Of a stretch of 64,000 bases of DNA, positions 1 through 11,556 are shown piece after piece (the first letter of the stretch is position 1; every line of letters begins with the position of its first letter). A program made the translations under genes and the position numbers. The DNA comes from Erinaceus europaeus (Eukaryota > Chordata > Mammalia > Eulipotyphla > Erinaceidae). The notes under the pieces are model-generated. The model was not told the origin of the DNA. It did not search any database and was given only the letters and a program-made list of their open reading frames with translations. Location of the stretch: contig NC_080162.1 in NCBI RefSeq assembly GCF_950295315.1, forward strand, positions 76,194,701 through 76,258,700, given 5' to 3'.

Positions 1-59
1 GCAGACATGGTCTGTAGGAATCCATTTACTGGGTTTGCTGTGTTATCTAAAAATTTTTT

Positions 60-352
60 TAAGATTAAAAAAATTTATTTATTTATTCCCTTTTGTTCCT
101 CTTGTTGTTTTATGGCTGTAGTTATTATTGTTGTTGTTATGGATGTCATTGTTGTTGGAAAGGATAGAGAGAAATGGAGAGAGGAGGGGCAGCCAGAGAG
201 GGGAACAGAGACATCTGCAGACCTGCTTCACTGCTTGTGAAGTGACTCCTCTGTAGATGGGAAGCCAGGGCTCCAACCTTGATCCTTATGCTGGGTCCTT
301 GCACTTTGCGCTGCATCCTCTTAACCCGCTGTGCTACTGCCTGACTCCCTGT
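60..352 (-). mobile_element. tRNA-derived hedgehog-type SINE
   Basis: Minus-strand copy with the ACAACAATAATAACTACA-like tail at left, CTGCAGACCTGCTTCACTGC core and TTAACCCGCTGTGCTAC head at right. Confidence 0.8.
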
Positions 353-1646
353 TGGGCTATCGATACACACTCTCCCAAAGTGTATGTTGTTGACACTGTC
401 CGTCCCTCATTATTATCTATTCATACTTTATTTCAGCCTGCATGGTGCTGGGCTGGGCAGGCTGGATGTTCACTCTGAGAATCATGAAGAAATGCTTCCT
501 TTTGCCCTTTACCGTTGTCCCAGTGTGCATGAGTGACAAGCAAGAGCAGTGCAGCCGACAGTATCACAGTATCATCCCTGAGTGAGTCTGTGCTGTGGAA
601 TCATTCAGCTTCTGCTCTCCAGTGGACCTATTTTTGTTTCTTCACCCAGGTTAGAGATATCAAATCCAAAGTTCTTTGATCTCACATTTAAGAAGTCCTC
701 TATTAATGGAAAAGCCTCTTTAGAGATACCAATTCAATTTGGTCTGCATCTTCAGTAAGTAGCAGCTGCAAGGCTGAGGTAAATACCATCCATATACACA
801 TGTGTGTGCTGTGGAAAGCAGCCATACTGAACGGTGGCCTGCCTCACAAGATTCACTGTGACGCTGTAAGGAAATGCTCATTCTTTGGGGGAGGGGCGCT
901 GGAGCACTCAAGTTCAGAGATAGGAGCCTGAGGGTGATTCTGTATTGAGACCCATCCTGGGAACCTGCATGTGTGTGGGGGTGGGTTGGGGGTAGGGTGA
1001 GGGGCTGGAGGGAGTATTATGATCTGATTCCCTACCCCAAATCATCCAGAAAGCCCTTACTTGGTCAACATGTACCCACTTGGCTCTAACTGAATATGGT
1101 TTAAAAGGAGAACTCAGAATCCACTCTGATCCCATCTTTCAGTTGCCTCACAGCCTTGAGATGGCCCACAGAGATCTGTTGCTTCTGTTGTGGGTGTCTT
1201 TTCAGAGAGCAGAGGCAGCCTTCAGTTCCTCACAGCCTTCCCCTCTCCCTGTGAATCTAGATCCCGGTCTACACCCATTTCCATTTCTAGCCTGTCCCTT
1301 GAGGCAATGGATCTTGAGACTTCTGGGAAAGTATGTTCCAAGGTCACTGATTCTTGTGGATTGTGTGGTTTTGCTTTTCTTTTTTATTAGATGCCCTAAT
1401 GGTCCCTAGACAGAGGCAGCAGGCAGAGTCATTGGCCTTGAGTGGAGAGACCCATCAGGTTTAGCCACTGACATGGATGCATGACTTGGAGAAAGCCATT
1501 CCCTTTATCTCACCCTAAATCACTTCTCCTGGAAAATGAGGGAGAACATGACCTTCACAAAGTGATGTTGGGAGCCCAGTCAAGCAAGGGGGCTGTCATA
1601 ATGTGAGTGTGATAAGTTATCTGGATTTCACTCTCCCCTTCCACAG
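353..1646. other. Intron or upstream sequence of the first BPIFA gene, nothing recognised
   Basis: No repeat and no exon matching the missing N-terminal BPIFA exons was recognised here. Confidence 0.5.
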
Positions 1647-1793
1647 GACCCCATTGTTTAATGACAAATGTAAAGTCAGCACGATCATAAAAGGCATGGC
1701 TTCTTTCATGAGAGATCAGAATGGCTATGATCGAATCGTCTTTGAGGATTGTGGGATCGTGCCTGAGTCTGTACAGATCACCTCTGAGAAGTC
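1647..1793 (+). CDS. BPIFA paralogue exon, homologue of BPIFA1 coding exon 4
   Basis: Acceptor ccacag, donor gtgagt. It encodes TPLFNDKCKVSTII ... VFEDCGIVPESVQI, which aligns with the TPLVG ... [13 protein letters not shown] exon of BPIFA1. Incoming and outgoing phase match; it is one codon shorter than the 150-nt paralogous exons. It carries the first disulphide cysteine. Confidence 0.75.
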
Positions 1794-2897
1794 GTGAGTC
1801 CCCCATCCTTCCATGTCTGGATCCATCTTGTCATGATGAAGGGTCTCAGTGAGGTGTCACTTGGAAGGTGTCAGCAACCACACAGAACTAATCAGAGGCA
1901 GCCTCTTGCCATATGGGGCTGTGTGTCTTATAAATAGAGCTTTTATCCATTTAAATATATTCTCCTAATAAAAGCTACAATTCCACAAAAAGAATTTCCC
2001 TGCATAGAATAAAGGAAAAGAAAGCTGACTATTACTCCTATTATAGCAATTTCTGTACTTTTTTTTTTATTATCAACAATCCTGAGAGGGTGAGGAGGTG
2101 GCATAACGGTTATGCACAATGAGTTTCAGGCCTGAGGCTCCGAGGTTCCAAGTTCAGTCCAAAGCCACCAAAAACTAGACCCGAGCATTGCTCTGGATAA
2201 AAAAAATAATAAAAGTGAACTAATAAAATGAAGAAAAATAAATAATCCTGAAATGAACCTTTGCTATACAGGAAGTTTATTCCATGATAAAAACATTTTA
2301 TTTGTTATATTTTCTTCAAATTAGGGAGAATATATGAACAGTTAGCTTTACAAATCAAATATTTTAAATTATTTAATAGTTGTAAGGTATGTCAAAGCAA
2401 TTACTTTGCCAACAGAAATGTGTTTGTAGTTTACATTGGTCCATCACCTTTCATACTTATTAAGGATTATACCAATTCCCACTACACTACATGGATTTCT
2501 TTCTTTCTTCCTTACTTTCTTTCATACTTTCTATTAGATAAAGGCTTGTGGTGGAGGGTGAGCCCATAGATTTCATTAATTTTCTGCACAGAAGTATTTG
2601 CAGAGCTAGAATTTTGTCATTTTCCCCCTAGTTTATGATACTTCCTCTCAGGAGAATGGTCTTTAGATTAATAGGTTTACCCTTTAGTGACTAGAGTTTT
2701 ACTATTTTCTGCTATACTAATAACCTGTCTTTTTACACTCTACTTTATGATTTACTATATATTTTTATATCTACTGTTTGGTCACAGTATCAGGGATCCA
2801 TGTTGGGAGTTTGGGAATGTCGCTCTCATTCTCTCATCCTTCTCTCTCAACTCTCCATATATATCAAATAAATAAAATCAAATGTTAAAAAAGTAAG

Positions 2898-2950
<53 letters not shown>

Positions 2951-3521
2951 GCATTTGCTTGACAGCTAGCTAACCTTGATCTTTAGGACTTACTGTTAAT
3001 TTAGGCAGATATGTAGAATCGAATAAATACAGAGCCCATGAAAATATGTCTTGTATCATGTTTCTCTTTCAATATTTTATTTATTTTATTATTGTATAGA
3101 TATAGAGAGCAATTGAGAGTGGAAGGGGAGACAGGGAGGGAGAGAAAATTGCCATCCTGCTTCACCACTTACGAAACCTCCCCCCTACAAAGGAGGACCA
3201 GAGGCTCAAATCTAGGACCTTGAACACTGTAATGTGTGTGATTAACCAGGTACACCAGCACCTGGCCCTTTTTAAATTTTGTTTTGTTTTCTATAGTTAA
3301 CTTATATTTTTTAATTCACTAATAATTTTAATTTTTTGAATTAGTAATTTAACCTTGTTTTATAGAACTATAAGATTTCAGGAGTATTCTCCTACACACA
3401 CTTCCTGCATGCAAGTCACCACACCACCCAGCTAAGTTCTGTGTACCCAACATTTACTGCCTCCACCCTGTTACCATCATAGTTCTCACATTTTAAGAGA
3501 GAGTCCAGTTTATCCCTTCAC

Positions 3522-3608
<87 letters not shown>

Positions 3609-4749
3609 CTTTAAGTTCCTTTGTTTTAGTCATCTATACTCCAAATATGAGCAAAACCATCTGGCAGCTGCCTTTTAATCTTTACTTATTTCACTTTGAA
3701 AAGTCACCTTCAGTTAGTTCTACCCAAATTGTTCCAAAAAATACACTATCACCTTTTTTGATTGTAAGTGTTCCCTCTTGATTTCTCTCTATCTCTCAAA
3801 AGAGAAGCAAGGAAGGGGTGGGGGAGAGTAACAGGTATAGACATCATACTACTTTGGGTCACCTGAGCCAAAAAGTGACATGAAGGAAGGAGCGTTAATC
3901 AATTCTACAAATTTCTTTCATTTTAGATTCAGCTTACTGGGACGTGCACCAAACTTGGAGAGCAAATTTAAAGGGATCATATCCCAACAAGTGGTGAGAG
4001 AAGTAAGTGCGTAAAGCAAGTTTTCAGCCTAAGACTCTAGTTTGGTGCAATTATTTTCTTAATCATCAAAAAAGAAATCTCCCAGGAAGGAGAAATAGGA
4101 AGAGAAGAAGTGGCATTTATGAACCTCCCATTCTGAAAACAGAAAAAGCCTTGAAGTGTGTTGAGTTGTCCAGTTCTTCAAGTCAAAATTTGCATCTGTT
4201 GAGAGAAGTGAACTAATGAACTTGTCCAAGACTCAGTTTCCTCTCCTGAAAAGTAACTACCTTATTACAAAAGTAGCGACTACTGTTCCTTATGCCTGCA
4301 GGCACTGTCCTAAGTATCTCAAGGGCATTTTTCAACTCATCCCCGTAAGAATGTCATACTCCAGGAAACAATATCATCTATCCCACCTTTGGGGTTTTAA
4401 GAAAAAGTTCCAGAGAGGGACATTGACTTAACCAGTCACACAGCTGTCAAATGGCTCAACTGGCATGTGACCACCAGGACAGACTGTCCCACCAATTTTT
4501 TTTTCCAAGTTTTTCCCTAGCATATGTTGAGCAAAAAAGGGAGAACTTGCCTAGAGAACCTCATTCAGGACCTGGTGGCAGGGTCCCCTTTCTGACATTT
4601 GTGTATTTCCTTGTGTTTCAGCTATGCAACTCCCTCAATACAATGATGACTAAATTACCTCCAGAGTTCGTCAGTTCCATTAGAAGTAAGTGCTGGCGTA
4701 GGGAGGGACAGGAAGAGAAAGAGAGAGAAAGAGGGGCGGGGGGGGGGGG

Positions 4750-4801
<52 letters not shown>

Positions 4802-6432
4802 AGGGATTTCCAGGGCCATGCTATGATTCACCCAGTTAAACATACATAGTACTATGTGCAAGGACCAGCCTAAGTACCTGGGTTGGAGACCTTGCTATCC
4901 ACTTACAGGAAGAATGCTTCACAAGTAGTGAAGCAAGTCAGCAGGTGTCTTTCTTTCTCCTTCTCTATCCCCCCTCAATTTCTGTCTTATCCCATAAAAA
5001 GAAGAAAAAGATGGTGGCTGGGATTGGTGATTCATACTGTGGACACCAAGCCTCAGCAATCACCCTGGAGGTAAAATGAATGAATGAATGAATGAATGAA
5101 TGAATGAATGAATGAATGAATGAATGAATGAGTGAGTGAATGAATGAATGTGTTCCCAGGTTCCTGCTTTATCTCCTCTCCTTTTTCCTGAGACCGTGCA
5201 CCCTATTTAGGGTTAGGCACTGACCCTGCACAGATATTAATTTTTTCATTTAAATTATTTATCTCATTGCAGAAATGTTGTTTTACATGTCTTTTTATCT
5301 CAGTGTCAGTCCAGTGATCCCCAGTAGGGGCCAGCACACATCCCCACCACCACAGATTGACATTTCCTTGAGCCTTAGGACTCAGGTCCCCCAATCTCCA
5401 ATAAACTCTACCCCATCCCTCCTCTTTTTTGAATCTTCAGTCTGCTACAACAGAGCTTTGAGTGTCATTAACACAGGCTGTTTTTACTTCTGTTCTTCTG
5501 CTGCAAGTCTACAGAAGCTGAGACAGGCATGGGGACTTCTCTGGAAGATGAGGGCTGCCCAATTCCTCCTTTGTTCTCCTTCTAAAGTGTATCGTGCTAA
5601 AGTGTATCGTGCTGCATTCCGAGTAGAAAATTAACCAGATTTCAGACTAGAAAAAAAATAAATAAATAACCTACCTTATGCTAGTAGCTTTTACCTCTAG
5701 GCATGCAAAGTACCTGTATGTCTCTAGAACATGTAGCTGCATTGAATTTCAGCAGAAGAAGTTTCCAATGTGACTGTGAACATCAAAAGAACAACAAGCT
5801 TGAAAGGACTCTTCATTCAACTGAATATGAACAGACCTAGACAGGAAAAGCACAGCCCTATAAAATGACTTGCCAGCAAGCAGTTTTCTGGCTACTGCTC
5901 ACATGCCTTCATTGATAGGGAGCTCAGTGCCTTATGCTGGGGAGTGTGAGGTGGTTCATTTGAATGAGACTGAAGGCTCCCAGAACTAGGCTTTCAGGCC
6001 CCCACAACCAATGTGAGAGGAGTAGCTGAGCCAACACCCTTGCTCTGCTGGTATTTGGTCACCACTCAGGAGTAGTGGCCAGGAGGATGGGACTCTGGCT
6101 GCTGTGATGCCAACACCAACTATTGGTGGCGTTCAGTGCACAGCTCTTGAGTGACTAGTTTGGAAGGCAGCAATTGTTCCCAGTTGACACTCAAAGAGCC
6201 AAGACCCAGGATTGTCAGGGCAGTGACTGGACTTTGCCTCAGACAAAGCAGAGCCTCCATCCAGAGTCTCTTGTGTCCCAGTGTCTGTTTCATTCTCTGA
6301 CCTGCTCTGTCCCCAGAAGGAGCAGGGAAATCTTCTTTGGATTCTTGGCTCCTCCTTCACTCCCACTGTGTGAGATAACTGCTTTGCTTTCTAGGGTCTC
6401 TGCCTGAAGGTGATGTCAAGATCTCCATCTAA
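1647..6432 (+). CDS. BPIFA-family gene (BPIFA4/latherin-like or BPIFA2), last four coding exons only
   Basis: Join of 1647-1793, 3927-4002, 4622-4685 and 6395-6432 (TAA), giving about 107 C-terminal residues. All junctions are GT-AG and keep frame. Exon lengths and phases (147, 76, 64 and 38 nt) parallel BPIFA1 (150, 85, 64, 41) further along this window, so these are the last coding exons of a PLUNC-type secreted, lipid-binding BPI-fold protein. The two family cysteines are present, in FEDCG and LCNSLN; they form the single disulphide in PLUNC proteins. The usual CP after the second cysteine is CN. The tail (LCNSLNTMMTKL ... EGDVKISI) resembles horse latherin (BPIFA4) more than human BPIFA2 from memory, and BPIFA4 is the neighbour expected before BPIFA3. 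The signal peptide and N-terminal exons must lie upstream; I found no convincing exon in 1-1646. No frameshift or stop is seen. The family call is firm; which paralogue is inference. Confidence 0.75.
2083..2235 (+). mobile_element. tRNA-derived SINE, second family
   Basis: GGTGGCATAACGGTTATGCA head and GAGCATTGCTCTGG core; the copy at 27283-27405 matches. Confidence 0.6.
2899..2947. repeat. (TA)n microsatellite
   Basis: Uninterrupted AT dinucleotides. Confidence 0.95.
3075..3272 (-). mobile_element. tRNA-derived SINE (short hedgehog type)
   Basis: Minus-strand copy with CCTGCTTCACCACTTACGAA and ACCAGGTACACCAGCACCTGG. Confidence 0.65.
3525..3607. repeat. (CT)n(CA)n microsatellite
   Basis: CT run directly followed by a CA run. 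Confidence 0.95.
3927..4002 (+). CDS. BPIFA paralogue exon, homologue of BPIFA1 coding exon 5
   Basis: Acceptor attttag, donor gtaagt. It encodes SFSLLGRAPNLESKFKGI and onward, matching the [15 protein letters not shown] exon of BPIFA1. It is three codons shorter than the 85-nt paralogous exons and keeps phase. Confidence 0.7.
4622..4685 (+). CDS. BPIFA paralogue exon, homologue of BPIFA1 coding exon 6
   Basis: Acceptor gtttcag, donor gtaagt. It is exactly 64 nt, as in BPIFA3 and BPIFA1. It encodes LCNSLNTMMTKLPPEFVSSI with the second conserved cysteine. The family VCPL/LCP motif has become LCN. Confidence 0.75.
4749..4797. repeat. (TG)n microsatellite in BPIFA paralogue intron
   Basis: TG run preceded by a G-run, about 65 bp after the 64-nt exon. 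Confidence 0.95.
4852..5075 (+). mobile_element. tRNA-derived hedgehog-type SINE, followed by (GAAT)n
   Basis: TGTGCAAGGACCAGCCTAAG, GTGAAGCAAGTCAGCAGGTG and AATCACCCTGGAGG are family blocks; diverged. Confidence 0.65.
5076..5150. repeat. (GAAT)n microsatellite
   Basis: Tetranucleotide run at the 3' end of a SINE. Confidence 0.95.
5151..6394. other. Last intron of the BPIFA paralogue, nothing recognised
   Basis: Apart from short A/T runs I see no repeat or exon-like sequence. Confidence 0.5.
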
Positions 6433-6469
6433 CTATCCCCAAACAAAGAAGCAGCATTTGCACCAATCG
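6395..6469 (+). CDS. BPIFA paralogue last coding exon with spliced 3' UTR start
   Basis: Acceptor ctttctag. Coding runs to TAA at 6430-6432 and ends EGDVKISI. A donor-like gtgaga follows 37 nt after the stop, much as in BPIFA1 (35 nt after its stop), so a separate non-coding last exon is likely. I could not place that exon; AATAAA at 8220 is only a candidate signal. Confidence 0.6.
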
Positions 6470-9400
6470 GTGAGAGATAACAGAGCATATTTCCATTGCC
6501 TCGGGCTCTAGGGATCATTCTTAGTGCTTCCCTCATGGGTCAGATTTCAGCTGAGCATCCGCTATAGGCTAGATGGTAAGGCCACAGCTGTAAAACCACA
6601 CAAAGGCTCTGTTCTCCTGCAGTTATTGTCTTAGTGGGAATGTGGACAGTGGATTAGGAGAAGAGCAAGTAGCCAGTGGAATTCCAGGAAGAAGTGGCTA
6701 CTGTCAGTAAGCAAAGTAGAAAGATGTGAGACAGAGTATCTGGGGTGGGACCAGGGAGAAAGGTGTGAGATTAAGAGAGTTAGGCTGACAGAAGACTTTG
6801 AGAAGAGCAGCCATGTCAGTTGAGGTTAAACGATGAGGTAAGGACTATGCATAGCCAGCAGAAGGGGGAGCTTGTGCAGACACCCTGAGGCTGCAGTGAC
6901 ACCCTACCCCACCCTGAAGGTAAAGAGAAAGGGACCCAGGGCTGTGCTGTGAAAGTGGTCTGTTTTGAAGGCTTCACAGTGCATCTTTACAAGGATAGTG
7001 TTTGGGAAAGGGAGGAATTTTCTTTCCTAGGATATGTGCTCATTCATTTCTCTTGCATTTATCTGTGACCACCTGTGCTGAGTACACTCTGCCCCATGTT
7101 GCCTTCTCAGGTCTCGCAAAAGTGGCATTTCTACTCTTTCCTGCTCTGCTTTTCTTCACCGCATTCATCACTGTCTGACTTCCCACTTGTTCCTCTTCCA
7201 TCTTCTCTACTAAAAGGTAGATTTCCTGAAGGCAAAGGCTTGTCCTTATTGCCTGTATTATCCCAGGTGCCAGAATGCAAAGATAAGTCACACTGGCCCC
7301 TGATCTCAGGAACCTCCACCCTAGTGAGGGATGAGACAAAGGGGAGACTTTGTGTGCAGTGAGCTGCTGCTGGGGCTGAGACTCTGAGCAAGGGAGGTTG
7401 CAGGTGGGGGGAGTGGCAAGAGTCATGGCCTGCTGGGGACTTCCAGTGCAGGGCTTCATAGAGGATTTAAACTGGACATGAGTGATAATTAAGATTTTCT
7501 CTGTGGAGAAAATTATTAAAAGTAGATAATATCAAATGTGAAGATACTCTGGGAGTCTAAGAAGTCCTGATGGTCTGAATAAGGGAGAGAAGCTTTGGGA
7601 ACTAGTCCTAGGAATCAAGGTGGGTGGGGCATGGTAGTGGTGAGAGCTGTTTCCTCTGAGAGGTACAGGAAGTTTTGTATGAACTGTACTCATGCTTTCT
7701 GAGGACAATGATGTATGTGGTGAGTTGAGCCTAAAATATGACACAGCCCATGTAGTGAGGCATTAAGCAGTGTCCAACCACAGGCAAAAGAACTCACTTG
7801 GAGAGTGTGCTGCTTTGCCCTGTGTGTGTCCCTGGTTACAGCCTCATTGAAGGAAGCCTCCATGCCTCCTCCTCCTCTCTCTCTCTCTCTCTCTCTTCTT
7901 CTGTATCTCTCTCTCCTCCCCTCTATTTCTCTATATATTCCTCTCCTGCTGTCATAATTTAAAAACCGTACTGGCTAACTTCATAATTTGCTTTGGATTT
8001 AACAGCTTTCTTGTATAATACTCTGTCAGAAGTGGGAAAACTTTTTCTGCAAGGCCCATTTGGATACTTATGGCAACACTGTAGACCACACAAAAGGATC
8101 AACTTAGCACTTGTTATGGCAAAAGCCAAGGTTGCTTTGGCAGAGCTTGGGAAAATGGATTTGACAGTCTTCTATATTCTGTGGGCATTCTACACCAAGC
8201 TCTAAACTAATGCTGTCCAATAAAAATGTTACATAAACATACATGCAATTTTAAGCTTGCTAGTAATGAAATTTAATTAGAGAAACAGTAATGAATATGT
8301 AATAACATGTTTTATTCATCTAATACAATCAAGTATTATGTCAATATATCAGTGAAATCTGATCATTTATGTTTATGGCATTAAGTCCTTGATATCTAGT
8401 GTGCATTTTGTACTGACTGCACATCTAGTTAGCACTAGCTGTATTTCATCTTCTCACTAGCCAAGTGTGGTGAATGGCTGCTGTGTTGGATAGTTTGCTC
8501 TATGGCAAGCACAGCTCTAGGCTAATTCGTTGGTAGATACAAAACTTCCAATGACCTGGAACATTTGACTTTATTCCTACCTTCTATTTAGGCAGCCATC
8601 TATCACAGAAATCCTAAACTGTGCCCCATCACACACAGCTTTTAGATATATTGGATTCAATCTAGAAAGCATTTTCTAAGTGTGGATAAGTTGCCAAGAT
8701 AAGAAGCCTTTTTTTATCGATGGCATCTGGCAGGATTTTTCACACTTGTGACTTGCACTGGACTCATGGAAAGAAAAATATTCATCTTAGCTGTTGAGAG
8801 GCAATGTAGGGAACAGAAGGAAAGTTGTACCCAGGGATAGACTGCAGATGGCTTTGGAGTGGATTGTGGTTCAGCACCATGAACAGTGGACAGTGCAGCC
8901 CATTAGAGGGGGTGTGGGGAGAGGAGTATCTCAGCTCTGACTTTCAACTAAAGAAAGGCATGAGTGGAATAACAAGGTGATTACCTTACAGAGAATCGGG
9001 TCCTGCTTGCTGGTCTCCTTCCTGAAATGTCCTCCACACTCCAGGTCAACACCTATGTCATATTCATGTTGATTATTCAGCTGCTGCCTGGAGTTTTATC
9101 ATTCACCCTGGATGCCAAGATCCCCTCCTGCCTGGAAGTGGGAGCTGTTCCCCTGTAAATCCTCACCAGAATCTCCGTTATCTCTAATCTCCCCTCAATA
9201 AATTCTGTTGCAATCCCAACTGTGGACTGTCCTGCTTCCAAAGTGCCGTGTAAGTGGAAGCATCCTGCGTGCTGGGCGGGGGGGGGGGGGGGGGGCACTC
9301 ATGGTGACCCAGTGTGGAAGGTGGGGGAGGACACCTGTGTCACCTCAGCCTTTGAGTCACAAATGCCTGGACATTTGGGCTAGTGTCCCCAAGTTATAGA

Positions 9401-10187
9401 ACAAGGCTGCCTATCTAGGTCTAAGATAATTTCAGTGTGGGAAATCTCAGGCCCCACGGACACAGTGACCAGGCTTCTGTCACATGAACATCCCAAGACC
9501 AACTGAATCCAAATAATGACCGTAATCCTCTGCCTTTGGTCTGGGTTTGGTTTAGATGAGGAGGGGGAAGGAAAAACACCTGAGGGGAAGTAACTATTAT
9601 AGAATAGATGTAGGAGTAGCTTTAGGTAAAGGAGAGAACACCTGGGGAACAGAGGTGCAATAGAAGAGAATCTGCTGATTTATATGGACCAAGGAGAAGT
9701 TCATTCCTGGTGGGATAAGGACTAGGAATAACTAGAGGAAAGGATTTGGCAGGGACCACATTCTCAGTGGTCCTCATGTGCCTGTGCACAAGCTTTCTGC
9801 TTTTCACTCAATAAATTCTGTGGCTGCACACAATCTTTCTCTTTTCTTGAATAAAATTTCATCACCTGATCAAAGAAGTCTCCTTTCATTATTCCAAGGT
9901 GATTTTTTTTTTGTCAGACTGGACTTCAGGACTGGTCCCTAGGCCTCATCCTAGAGCCAGGGCCAGGATCCCTCACAGCTTCACTAATTCTGTGACTGTG
10001 TAACTTATCTCCCCCACCTCCCTCCTAGTCACTGTGCCCTCACTATGAAGTAATGGTCTCATCCTCAATGTTCCTCAAGTTAAGAATAATCTACACAGTT
10101 GTGGTTTGTGGGAGAGAATTCACTTTGTCCCTAGTAACCACATTTTCCTTCCCTTTCTCAGCAAGCTTACAATACAGATATCTGTAT
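6470..10187. other. Intergenic between the BPIFA paralogue and BPIFA3
   Basis: Mostly unrecognised. A SINE remnant (7790-7945), a G-run (9279-9295) and two LTR-like ends with CTCAATAAATTCTGT (near 9193 and 9807) suggest old ERV LTRs at roughly 9000-9240 and 9540-9900. AATAAA near 8220 could be a poly(A) signal of the upstream gene. Confidence 0.4.
7790..7945 (+). mobile_element. SINE remnant
   Basis: GAGAGTGTGCTGCTTTGCCC and CATTGAAGGAAGCCTCCATG followed by CT-rich sequence, as in the SINE at 27500. Confidence 0.5.
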
Positions 10188-10310
10188 CCTAGGAGGTGGC
10201 ACAGTGGAGAAGGTGTTGGACTCAGAAGCCTGAGGGCCTGAGTTGGATCCCTGACATCTCAGGGAGGGGTCTAAGCACAGTATTTGTATGCGGGTCTGTT
10301 ACTCAGACAC
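10188..10310 (+). mobile_element. tRNA-Lys-like SINE
   Basis: AGGAGGTGGCACAGTGGAGA, GTGTTGGACTCAGAAGCCTG and CTGAGTTGGATCCC resemble a tRNA head; a matching copy is at 63300. Confidence 0.6.
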
Positions 10311-10321
10311 CCACACTTTTT

Positions 10322-11545
10322 TGTTTGTTTGTTTGTTTTATTTTATTTATTTATTTTTATTTTTTTATTTAAGAAAGGATTAATTAACAAAACCAAGGGT
10401 AGGAGGGGTACAACTCCACACAATTCCCACCACCCAATCTCCATATCCCACCCCCTCCCCTGATAGCTTTCCCATTCTCTATCCCTCTGGGAGCATGGAC
10501 CCAGGGTCATTGTGGGTTGCAGAAGGCAGAAGGTCTGGCTTCTGTAATTGCTTCCCCGCTTCTTCTTCTTCTAGCGTTTGCCCTTCTTCCATAGCCAGTC
10601 AACAGCGTCAGGTTGAACCTGATGTAAAGTTTTGAGACCTCCTTTGAATCTGGAGAGGTGGCAGTCGTTGACTATGTGGGTCATAGTCTGTCTGTAGCCG
10701 CAGGGGCAGTTCGGGTCGTCTCTGGCTCCCCAGCGATGGAACATAGCGGCGCACTGGCCATGGCCTGTTCAATAGCGATTGAGGAGGGCCCAATCATAAC
10801 GTGCTAGGTCAAAGCCGGGTTGACGCTTGCAGGGGTCTGTGATGAGGTATTTGTTCTTTACCTCAGTTGACTGCCAACTCTGTTTCCAAGAGTCTGGAAC
10901 AGAGAAGTTCAGTGTAGGCGTAGAGGACCAGATTGGGTGACGAGACGTCAAGCGTTGGACAGGGTGGGCGAAGATATCCGCGTATATTGGCAGGTCCGGT
11001 GGAGCGTAGACGTGGGAAATGAACTTAGATGATGCTGCATCTCGACAAATATCTGGTGGGGCGATGTTGCTAAGAACTGGCAGCCATGGAACCGGGGTGG
11101 AACGGATGGTTCCAGAAATGATCCTCATGGAGGAATATAATTTGGAATCAACCAAGTGAACATGGGGGTTACGGAACCATACTGGGGCACAGTATTCTGC
11201 AGTGGAATAGCATAATGCCAGAGATGATGATCGTAGTGTGGAAGCGCTCGCGCCCCATGAGGAGCTGGCCAGGAATAACATGCAATGATGTTATTCCTCG
11301 TGCTAGGGATTAGTTGCCATTTTTTACAGTAATCAGATATCAGAAACATGTCTTTCGTGAGTGTTTCCTCCAGGATGTCGAACTTTGATGCCTGAGTTGC
11401 ACAGCAGATGTCATCGGAGTAGATGAACTTCCTTGAAGAAGTTTCTGGGAGGTCCATACTGAACATGGGCATTGACTGGTCGGTCCATACTCCCAGTCTG
11501 CCTCTCTCTTTTCCTAGTAGGGTGGGTCTCTGGGGAAGCTGAGCC
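10322..11545 (-). mobile_element. Chimeric retroelement: Jockey-like RT fragment joined to an L1-type 3' end, with target-site duplication
   Basis: Read on the minus strand, 11545-10571 is a Jockey-like coding fragment ending in TAG and (GAA)n. At about 10559 it runs straight into an L1-type 3' UTR that ends in an A-rich tail (poly-T on + at 10320-10370). The whole unit is bracketed by CCACACTTTTT at 10311-10321 and 11546-11556. On the minus strand the target reads TTT|AAAAAGTGTGG, an L1-endonuclease-type site. One duplication around both parts means one insertion event, best explained by L1 template switching onto the Jockey-like RNA. Confidence 0.8.
10571..11545 (-). pseudogene. Jockey-like non-LTR retrotransposon protein, RT to C-terminus, internally deleted and frameshifted
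   Basis: From the minus strand: MDLPETSSRKFIYSDD (catalytic YSDD at 11410-11421), then SDYCKKWQLIPSTRN, a deletion of roughly 70 codons with a frame change, WGASASTLRSSSLALCY, STAEYCAPVW, MRIISGTIRSTPVPWLPVLS, DLARYDWALLNRY, then TGHGQCAAMFHRWGARDDPN and CPCGYRQTMTHIVNDCHLSR to KKGKR and TAG. The stop after NRY is TGA where the copy at 11705 has CGA, a CpG decay. The order (YADD box, thumb-like STAEYCAPVW block, C-terminal CxCG...H...C zinc-knuckle-like motif) fits Jockey-like elements common in arthropods, molluscs and fish. The endonuclease region is absent here. This is a retrotransposon protein, not a host gene. Confidence 0.8.
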
Positions 11546-11556
11546 CCACACTTTTT

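Noticed and set aside
531..588. Exon-like stretch between tgtcccag and gtgagt, possible missing BPIFA exon
   Set aside because: Its translation (MSDKQEQCSRQYHSIIPE) does not resemble any BPIFA exon and its length does not match the 108- or 160-nt exons that should precede 1647.
7040..7459. 139-codon open frame on the minus strand
   Set aside because: No family resemblance, no splice context and overlapping open frames on the other strand; chance ORF in single-copy DNA.
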